From an uncultured Mycoplasmatota bacterium (GTDB lineage Bacteria > Bacillota_I > Bacilli_A > RF39 > UBA660), in contig CANPBV010000022.1 of the NCBI GenBank assembly GCA_947572405.1, positions 1-17,677 of the forward strand: a stretch of DNA of 17,677 nt, given 5' to 3'. Positions 1-5,343 of this stretch are shown here, piece after piece. Numbering within the stretch: the first letter of the stretch is position 1; every line of letters begins with the position of its first letter. The translations under genes were made by a program, and so were the position numbers. The notes under the pieces are model-generated. The model had not been told where the DNA came from. It saw only the letters and a program-made list of their open reading frames with translations, and ran no database searches.

Positions 1-32
1 GTATCGCCTACAATTGTCCTTATAAAAATTGT

Positions 33-917
33 CTAAAAAAGTGTTGACAATCCACCCATTATCTCACTTATTGCCAATATTGAGCCATCTTCATTAATAT
101 ATACAATTACTGTGTCGTGTACATTATTTGTGTCTGTTCCTCTAAATGCTACTCTATAGCCTTTATCCTTACCACCATTCATATAATAATCATTTAAGCC
201 ATCATCATATGCTATTTCATTTATACTTTCAACACCAACTTTTTCCAATGTCTCTTTAATTACTTGTGCTTGTTCTTCATTAACACCCATCTTGTCTTCA
301 ATTATATGTGCATCATCATATAACACAGAGCATAATATACCTATAAAGCCTACAACTAAAATAATACAAATAAATGTCTTTAAAAATTTTCCTTTTTTAT
401 TCTTCTTTGCTTGCTTACTACAATTATCACATATTTCTTTATCTGCACTTATTTCACATTTACAATACTTACATTGCTTAATTTTTTTTCTTTCTATATT
501 TTCTTCATTATTACTATTACTTATTTCTCTCATAACACTTTCATTATGTTGCTTAACATCATGTGCACCCTCTAAAAATTTTTGTAACATACTATTATTT
601 AATTGCAACATACTTTGTGTGCCATCTTTAAAATAAACTTTTAATTTAACACCACCATCACTTGCTAACAACCCAACAGCAGCACCAGCAGTACCACCAA
701 TTAATAAACCTTTACCAATGTTCTTTGCTGTCTTCTCTCTGTCTAAATCAATTATTTCATAACTCTCTAATGTCTCACTTGTCAAAAATACTTTCATTTT
801 GCTATCAACTTTAATATACAATAAATTCCTTTGTATCTTATTCTTCCAATCATTAATAGTCTTAATAGCAACACTCTTACCTAAATATTCTCCTGCAATA
901 ACTTTGTTCATATTCAT
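33..917 (-). CDS. Zn-ribbon, single-pass membrane protein of unknown function (mobile element)
   Basis: I do not recognise this 294-residue protein as a named family. Visible parts, in order, are: an N-terminal soluble region (about 1-65); a Gly/Ala-rich stretch like a glycine zipper (about 66-86); a polar linker; a four-cysteine zinc ribbon (C149, C152, C163, C166); a basic stretch; one hydrophobic membrane helix (about 179-199); and a mixed C-terminal domain (about 205-294). The layout suggests a cytoplasmic zinc-binding N-terminal half anchored to the membrane with an outside C-terminal domain, but the topology is inferred. The ATG start at 917 is supported by an AAGGAG site about 10 bases upstream. 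It is divergent from the XRE regulator gene and ends in TAG. Its composition (almost no G on the + strand) matches the rest of the putative element. Confidence 0.7.
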   Translation of the reverse strand: MNMNKVIAGEYLGKSVAIKTINDWKNKIQRNLLYIKVDSKMKVFLTSETLESYEIIDLDREKTAKNIGKGLLIGGTAGAAVGLLASDGGVKLKVYFKDGTQSMLQLNNSMLQKFLEGAHDVKQHNESVMREISNSNNEENIERKKIKQCKYCKCEISADKEICDNCSKQAKKNKKGKFLKTFICIILVVGFIGILCSVLYDDAHIIEDKMGVNEEQAQVIKETLEKVGVESINEIAYDDGLNDYYMNGGKDKGYRVAFRGTDTNNVHDTVIVYINEDGSILAISEIMGGLSTLF

Positions 918-1087
918 ACTTTACCACTCCTTACAATATTATTAAAAGTCATATCAAAATTATTTACAATAATATTATATATTAAATAAAATCAAAAATA
1001 AATACTATTTTAAATTATTTTCATATAATTAATTTTACTATCACTAATACTTATATTATTTAAAATTATATTAGAGGGTGATACTAT
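918..1087. promoter_or_regulatory. Divergent intergenic region between the membrane protein and XRE genes
   Basis: This 170-base, very AT-rich spacer must hold promoters for both divergent genes. For the minus-strand gene there is a weak candidate: TTGTAA, 17 bases, TTTAAT. For the XRE gene there is a weak candidate: TTTACT, 17 bases, TATTTA. Short AT-only inverted repeats occur but are not convincing operators in such skewed sequence. XRE-type regulators often bind their own divergent promoter, so autoregulation here is a reasonable inference only. Confidence 0.35.
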
Positions 1088-1423
1088 ATGAATAATATTA
1101 AAAATCTACGAACTAAAAAGAACATACTTCAAACTAAATTAGCACAAGACCTACATCTAACCCAAGAGACTATAAGTTCATATGAAACAGAGCGAGTAAC
1201 ACCAAGTGCTGACATCTTAATTAAACTTGCTGACTACTTTAATACTAATATTGACTACTTACTTTGTCGTACATCTTATGACTTGCCTGTTGCTGACCTA
1301 AAGCCAAATAACATAACTGACAGTCAATTTCAACTACTAACTAAAATCAACAAATTATCTACTAAAGACCAAGCACTAGCTAATGCTTATATTACTGCTT
1401 TACTTGACAAGTCTAATTCCTAA
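1088..1423 (+). CDS. XRE-family helix-turn-helix transcriptional regulator
   Basis: This 111-residue protein starts with a classic HTH_3/Cro-CI-type DNA-binding domain (about residues 4-60): leading helix with LRTKKNILQTKLAQ, then the turn and recognition helix around LTQETISSYETERVTPS, then ILIKLADYFNTNIDYLL. The rest (about 65-111) is a short helical tail, probably for dimerisation. Such proteins are typical repressors of phages, plasmids and integrative elements. The ATG at 1088 follows a GAGGGTGAT ribosome binding site. It is divergent from the 33-917 gene and is followed by a small hairpin with a T run. Although coded on the + strand, its coding strand has about twice as many C as G, like the rest of region 1 and unlike the chromosomal genes. 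Confidence 0.9.
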   Translation: MNNIKNLRTKKNILQTKLAQDLHLTQETISSYETERVTPSADILIKLADYFNTNIDYLLCRTSYDLPVADLKPNNITDSQFQLLTKINKLSTKDQALANAYITALLDKSNS

Positions 1424-1883
1424 TTTTTTAACCTATTGCACTTTCATAGTGCCTTTTTTATTTCCTTACGCCATAATTTATATTACTTTAAATAAAATGT
1501 CTTTAGCGTCTAAAATGCATTGTCGTGTCAAATTAACTAAAATCGTGCAAAAATTTCGTTCTAATACCATCAAATAAATACCTTTATTTTGCTATAACCC
1601 CCATACTTAAAAACTTATACTAATTTTAACAACTCTCTTCGTTCATTGTGCTACCTACAATATCAATACCTTTCTAATTATTCCTTTTACCCATTTATAC
1701 CACTATATAATCATTTATATAATATATTACCAATAAATTTATACCCACTAAAATTATAATATTCATTTTTAATATTTATTTTATTATATTTTTTAAATAA
1801 TATATTATAATTTTTTTAATGCCCTTATTATAAATTACTATATATATATTATATGTGTGTCTTTTTGTTACTCCTTATCTCAA
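1424..1883. other. 460-base gene-free, extremely AT-rich region
   Basis: Apart from the XRE terminator I see no credible gene here. The stretch from about 1690 to 1860 is almost pure A and T, with recurring ATAATATATTA-like words and short imperfect inverted repeats. It lies just downstream of the rep gene and could hold a replication or transfer origin of the element, but no iteron array or recognisable nick site is visible. Short reading frames here have no ribosome binding site. Confidence 0.5.
1438..1459 (+). terminator. Likely intrinsic terminator of the XRE gene
   Basis: A 5-bp stem (GCACT, loop TTCAT, AGTGC) is followed by C and six T. The stem is short, so strength is uncertain, but it sits 14 bases after the stop codon. 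Confidence 0.5.
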
Positions 1884-2720
1884 TTATTCCCCTAAAAATA
1901 AGTCTATTTCATCAATATCATTACCTAATATTGTCTGTAAATTGAACCATTTTTCTCTCTTTCCAAACTTTTTATTATGCTCTCTATTATCTACAAACTC
2001 TAAAAACTCTTTAACTATTTCCTTATCTTTTTTTTCTGTCAAACTATAATAAAAGTCTTCTATTTCTTTAAACTTACTTTTTGCTTTTTCTAAATCTCTT
2101 AAAAGCCTTTCCTCTGAACCATGCTTAAAATATTTTCTATATGCTTTTCTTTTTTTATCTTCTAATTTCATATACTCTTTAAAATAATCATTTAAACTAT
2201 ACTTAATATCCTCATCATTTCCAAAATTATAATTACAAAATAACCTTGCTGAGCTTTGCTCTATAAAATACTTTGCCATATTTATATTACAATATTTCCT
2301 ATACACTTTCTTTTTAAAGTCTTCCTCATCAAAGTCTTCATAATCATAAATATTTTCAACCTTTATCCAATTCCTATCTACATAATTTTTTATTGCTTTT
2401 CTAAATGAATCGCAAGGCTTACTAACTACTAAAATATGTATGTGCCAGTCTGTCTTAAACTCTCCTTTATAAACTTTATCTATAATTACATCATTATATA
2501 CTAATTCATATTTACCATCTATACATCTTAATCTACTTGCATCTCTTTTTGTCTCACTTACAACTATCATTGCTTGTGCCATCCAACCCTTATGTGCTTT
2601 TCTTTTACATACATCATAAATAAACTGCTTTAAATTTTTTGCATATTTATATGCTTCCTCAAAACTTTCAAACTTTTTATTTATTTCCATTTGTCCTATA
2701 CCTAATTTTGCCTTTGCCAT
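1884..2720 (-). CDS. Putative HUH-type rolling-circle replication initiator (Rep) of a mobile element
   Basis: This 278-residue protein is probably a plasmid/element Rep endonuclease that would nick an origin and start rolling-circle replication. The key evidence is a HUH metal-binding motif, DWHIHILVV (His93, His95 from the ATG), inside a beta-strand-like context, followed about 55 residues later by INMAKYFIEQ, which resembles the tyrosine motif (AKYxxK) of Rep_1/pC194-like initiators; Tyr151 would be the nucleophile and the usual final Lys is Glu. The C-terminal half is highly charged and helical. The ATG at 2720 is preferred over an upstream TTG (2729), because AAGGAG sits 9 bases before it, inside the last codons of the 2723-3010 gene; the two genes are only 2 bases apart and probably translationally coupled. 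A relaxase is the main alternative. Confidence 0.6.
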   Translation of the reverse strand: MAKAKLGIGQMEINKKFESFEEAYKYAKNLKQFIYDVCKRKAHKGWMAQAMIVVSETKRDASRLRCIDGKYELVYNDVIIDKVYKGEFKTDWHIHILVVSKPCDSFRKAIKNYVDRNWIKVENIYDYEDFDEEDFKKKVYRKYCNINMAKYFIEQSSARLFCNYNFGNDEDIKYSLNDYFKEYMKLEDKKRKAYRKYFKHGSEERLLRDLEKAKSKFKEIEDFYYSLTEKKDKEIVKEFLEFVDNREHNKKFGKREKWFNLQTILGNDIDEIDLFLGE

Positions 2721-2722
2721 AT

Positions 2723-3010
2723 TTAACAACTCCTTATCTCTTCTAATAGTCTACAAAATTGCTTAATGCTTATTTGCATACTCCTATCATATAAAAATAA
2801 ATTGTCCTTATCATAATACAGCAACAACAAATTTTTTCCATTTACTGCTATTTCAATTCTATGTGCTTCCATTAAACTAATATTAGTGCCTTTAATGTCT
2901 AATATTCTTCCACCAATAAATTCACATTTTGCATTATTAAAATTACAAATTGTCTTCAATTTCTTTTCAAAATCTAAATCTCTTATTAAATCTTTTACTT
3001 TAAATTCCAT
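2723..3010 (-). CDS. Small hypothetical protein, first gene of the rep operon
   Basis: I do not recognise this 95-residue protein. It has no signal peptide, membrane segment or clear motif; it is a mixed alpha/beta sequence with a strand-rich middle (about 28-75) and a C-terminal helix. The ATG at 3010 follows GGTGA 6 bases upstream. Its stop codon lies 2 bases before the rep ATG and its last codons contain the rep ribosome binding site, so it is probably co-expressed with Rep and may help replication or its control (inference from position). It is the element gene closest to the tRNA-Cys gene. Confidence 0.65.
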   Translation of the reverse strand: MEFKVKDLIRDLDFEKKLKTICNFNNAKCEFIGGRILDIKGTNISLMEAHRIEIAVNGKNLLLLYYDKDNLFLYDRSMQISIKQFCRLLEEIRSC

Positions 3011-3041
3011 TAATCTTCACCATTTTTAATGCAAACAAAAA

Positions 3042-3068
3042 TCATTATAAACCCTTAATTTATAATGA
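3042..3068. repeat. Perfect 10-bp inverted repeat with 7-bp spacer
   Basis: TCATTATAAA (3042-3051) is repeated in inverted form as TTTATAATGA (3059-3068). It lies between the tRNA-Cys gene and the first gene of the rep operon. The left arm read on the minus strand contains TATAATGA, which could serve as a -10 box for the rep operon, making the repeat a candidate operator. An arm-type recombinase site is another option. Confidence 0.6.
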
Positions 3069-3081
3069 CTCTCTATCTAAA

Positions 3082-3098
3082 GTACAAAAATTTTGTAC
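3082..3098. repeat. Palindrome GTACAAAA-A-TTTTGTAC next to the tRNA-Cys 3' end
   Basis: This is a perfect 8-bp inverted repeat around a single central base, 11 bases beyond the encoded CCA of tRNA-Cys on the minus strand. It has no T tract, so it is a poor intrinsic terminator for the tRNA. Its position at the presumed element junction makes it a candidate recombinase core or arm site. This role is inferred. Confidence 0.55.
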
Positions 3099-3109
3099 GT
3101 TCCGATTAA

Positions 3110-3183
3110 TGGAGGGCCTAGTCGGATTTGAACCAACGATCAGGGAGTTGCAGTCCCACGCCTTACCACTTGGCTATAGACCC
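3110..3183 (-). tRNA. tRNA-Cys (GCA)
   Basis: On the minus strand the sequence folds into a 74-nt cloverleaf including an encoded CCA. The acceptor stem GGGTCTA pairs with TAGGCCC (one G-U pair). The D arm is GCCAAGTGGTAAGGC, the anticodon loop CTGCAAC reads GCA, and the T arm contains GGTTCAAATCC. The discriminator base is U73, the known identity base for cysteinyl-tRNA synthetase. The top pair of the anticodon stem appears to be a T-T mismatch. A near-perfect promoter lies just upstream. The gene's 3' end faces the putative mobile element. Confidence 0.95.
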
Positions 3184-3201
3184 ATGTATAGATACATATT
3201 T

Positions 3202-3230
3202 ATTGTACCGAAATAAAAGAAAATTGTCAA
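3202..3230 (-). promoter_or_regulatory. Sigma-A promoter of tRNA-Cys
   Basis: On the minus strand, TTGACA (3230-3225), a 17-base spacer and TACAAT (3207-3202) form a near-consensus promoter. The expected start site is about 12 bases before the mature tRNA 5' end. Confidence 0.85.
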
Positions 3231-3506
3231 TTAAATTTGTTATTTCTATTTTATTTTATGTAAAACAAACAAAAAGGTTAACGAAAATAGTAGAAAAACA
3301 TTATTATTGGAAAATATCCAGATGATTATAAAAAATACCAGTAGTTTTTTGGGTTTGACATTAGGTATTAAAATTATGATACAAAAATCGTCTGTGAACT
3401 TTATAGTAATGTAGCAATCGTACTTAGAAATATAGAGGCTAGAAATTTTATTATTTTAAATGTTTTAGTAGAACAAATGTATATGAGAAAATATTTCTAT
3501 TATAAA
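3231..3506. other. Intergenic region between tRNA-Cys promoter and UDG-like gene
   Basis: With the tRNA promoter this forms a 323-base gene-free stretch (3184-3506). An isolated TTGACA near 3355 has only weak -10 candidates. A reading frame of about 65 codons on the + strand (about 3375 into the end of the UDG-like gene) lacks a start codon and ribosome binding site; it may be chance or decayed coding sequence. Nothing else is supported. Confidence 0.4.
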
Positions 3507-4175
3507 TTAAACAATCTCTTTTTGCCTTACCTCATTATCAATAATCCATTTAATATCTTCGATTGACTTATCAATATTGAACCTTCCATTTCCAACTGGA
3601 TAATAAACAGAATAGAATTTATAGGAAAACCCTCCTATTTTTTTTATAAAACATTGTTTTCTTACTTGTGAAACGGAAACTTTTTGATCAAGAACAATAG
3701 AGCTAACCTGATTTCCAAATAGAATAATAACTTTTGGATGGATAATTTCAATCTCCTTTTTTAGCAAGGAAAGGTACTCTTTATAAACCGAATCTGGCAG
3801 AGGTCTAGCATCAACTTGTGTACATTTTCCAAGATTGGTGATAAAAAACTTATGTTTTTTTACATCCTTATAAACTTCAAGTGCGAAATCCTCAGTCCAT
3901 TCACGACCTTTTAAACAGTTGATTTTTTTGTAGGTATTTGGGCTAATTAAATTGAGGGTTTCAAATAAATCCCATATATTTTTCGTCCCAATCCATGGAG
4001 ATTTTATTCCTTTCCAATCTTTGGAGGAGGCAATATTTTTTCCTGTTGGATTCATAAATACAAAGCAGATGTCTGGATTTTCTTCACAACCACCATTATA
4101 AATGGAATCTAATTCCCTAGCGCCATATGTTTTTTGAAGCTTATCATATTTTTTATTTAAATCAGTAATTGTCAT
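3507..4175 (-). CDS. Uracil-DNA glycosylase superfamily protein
   Basis: This 222-residue protein fits the UDG/TDG/Mug alpha-beta fold, which removes uracil or other damaged bases from DNA. Superfamily motifs are seen in order: the active-site loop FMNPTGKN (about 40-47), corresponding to the GxxP/N loop; NLGKCTQ (114-120); the buried strand HPKVIILFGNQ (146-156); and the DNA-intercalation loop region YYPVGNGRFN (191-200), in the place of the family's HPS/HP motif. The cysteine spacing of 4Fe-4S family-4/5 enzymes is not evident, so the exact UDG subfamily and substrate are unknown. The ATG at 4175 follows AGAAAGG. The gene stands alone on the minus strand. Confidence 0.8.
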   Translation of the reverse strand: MTITDLNKKYDKLQKTYGARELDSIYNGGCEENPDICFVFMNPTGKNIASSKDWKGIKSPWIGTKNIWDLFETLNLISPNTYKKINCLKGREWTEDFALEVYKDVKKHKFFITNLGKCTQVDARPLPDSVYKEYLSLLKKEIEIIHPKVIILFGNQVSSIVLDQKVSVSQVRKQCFIKKIGGFSYKFYSVYYPVGNGRFNIDKSIEDIKWIIDNEVRQKEIV

Positions 4176-4319
4176 AAATGTTTTTCCTTTCTAGATAATA
4201 AAATTAAAAACCAGATCCAATCATTCTTGTCGCTTTATTTTAAAAATCGATTCTTTTTCCCCTGTTAGTGCAGACTTCAATTTACGTAAGGCTTCTATTA
4301 CTTAGATAGAGTCTTTCTT

Positions 4320-4638
4320 CTACCATATTACTGTTCTTATGTGTAAATAATCCATTGAAACGATATTTTGTGTACAGACTTTTCCATTTACTGTAGTGAA
4401 ACTATATAGAGAGTGCTCAGAAAGAAAACTGTTTTCTATTATATGTTCTAACATGGGCTCCCGATCGTCTATTTTTAGAGATTCTATTAAGGGAAGGGTC
4501 TTCATTTAAAATAAAAGCATTTTCATTTTGTATCACAATTTCGATAGGGGAGGTTATGAATTGATCTGGCTCAATATTGACCTGAATATCGCTAGAAGAA
4601 TAATAGTCTAAGTCTAAGTTTTCACAAAAGATTTGCAT
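4320..4638 (-). pseudogene. Frameshifted small gene, unknown function
   Basis: Two minus-strand reading frames overlap in the pattern of one gene with a single frameshift. The first starts at ATG 4638 and reads acidic, strand-like protein through about FILNEDPSL. Near 4490-4500 the sensible sequence continues in the other frame, from about IESLKIDDREPML to the TAG at 4320. Joined, they give about 105 residues with no cysteine cluster or membrane helix. The switch lies in the run CCCTTCCCTTAA, prone to slippage or sequencing error. There is no strong ribosome binding site before ATG 4638. I recognise no family; it could also be two unrelated fragments. Confidence 0.4.
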
Positions 4639-4793
4639 AATATTTATATACTTGGTTGCTCACAATAACTTGATAGTATACCTCATTTCAGATTATAGCA
4701 CATTATTGATTATTCTGAATTACAAAATGAGACAAAATCGCAAAAATTTACAATTGTACTTTATGGGAGATTGTAAAAAATATGAAAACTTTA

Positions 4794-4822
4794 TTGACAA
4801 GAATTGGGCAAAAACATATAAT
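4794..4822 (+). promoter_or_regulatory. Consensus sigma-A promoter of the marR-ABC operon
   Basis: TTGACA (4794-4799), exactly 17 bases, then TATAAT (4817-4822) match the consensus in both hexamers. The expected start is near 4829, inside the inverted repeat at 4824-4841, and the marR ATG is at 4856. A perfect promoter of this sort usually needs a repressor. Confidence 0.9.
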
Positions 4823-4823
4823 G

Positions 4824-4841
4824 TTGTAAGTTGCCTAACAA
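4824..4841. promoter_or_regulatory. Candidate MarR operator
   Basis: TTGTAAG-TTGC-CTAACAA is an inverted repeat with 6 of 7 matching positions per arm and an 18-bp total length, typical of MarR-dimer sites. It starts 1 base after the -10 box and covers the expected start site, where binding would block transcription of marR and the exporter genes. The assignment to this MarR is inferred from position and shape. Confidence 0.6.
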
Positions 4842-4855
4842 ATAGGGGGAGAAAT

Positions 4856-5293
4856 ATGAAACATTCAGTATTATTTCAAATCAAATTATTGCAGAATTTA
4901 ATTGTCAGAAATATTTGTAGTGATATGAAAAGACATAATATTGTATCTCCACCCTCCCAAATACAAGCTTCTATTATTGGCTATTTAATTAGAAATGAAG
5001 AGAAAGAAACCTATCAAAAAGACTTAGAAGGAGTCTTTAAACTTAGAAGATCTACTATTTCTGGTATTTTAAAGACATTAGAAAAAAATCATCTGATTAG
5101 ACGAATAGATTCAAAAGAAGATGCTAGGGTGAAAAAAATTATCTTGACAGAAGAAGCAAATAAATTATATAAAGGTGCTGATCAATATTTAGAACAATTA
5201 GAAAAAAAGATAATAGCCAACATTAAAGAGGAGGATTTAGAAATATTTTGTAACATATTAGAAAAAATGCAGCAAAATATTGAAATTAAATAA
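4856..5293 (+). CDS. MarR-family transcriptional regulator
   Basis: This 145-residue winged-helix regulator probably represses its own operon and the ABC exporter behind it. The N-terminal helix is followed by the winged-helix domain (about 30-105), with the recognition helix around LRRSTISGILKTLEKNHLI and the wing with the MarR-typical DARVKKIILTEEA, then a long C-terminal dimerisation helix. The ATG at 4856 is chosen over an upstream in-frame start at 4652, because the promoter (4794-4822) lies between them and GGGGGA precedes 4856. It sits 50 bases before the first ABC gene. The ligand is unknown; MarR proteins next to exporters commonly sense the exported toxic compound. Confidence 0.93.
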   Translation: MKHSVLFQIKLLQNLIVRNICSDMKRHNIVSPPSQIQASIIGYLIRNEEKETYQKDLEGVFKLRRSTISGILKTLEKNHLIRRIDSKEDARVKKIILTEEANKLYKGADQYLEQLEKKIIANIKEEDLEIFCNILEKMQQNIEIK

Positions 5294-5343
5294 GGGTTAG
5301 GGAACCATAATGTAGAAATTTTATATGAAGAAAGGAAAGAGAC

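Noticed and set aside
3082..3098. Palindrome after tRNA-Cys as an intrinsic terminator
   Set aside because: All but the end pairs are A-T, the loop would be too small, and only three T follow on the minus strand.
3375..3570. A + strand frame of about 65 codons running into the end of the UDG-like gene
   Set aside because: It lacks an initiation codon and ribosome binding site at its beginning and overlaps a well-supported gene on the other strand.
4749..4758. TACAATTGTA palindrome upstream of the marR promoter as a second operator
   Set aside because: It is short, unlike the candidate operator at 4824-4841, and such palindromes are expected by chance in AT-rich DNA.
4652..4855. A longer N terminus for the MarR protein starting at 4652
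   Set aside because: The consensus promoter at 4794-4822 lies inside this stretch, the extra residues do not match MarR proteins, and a good ribosome binding site precedes ATG 4856.
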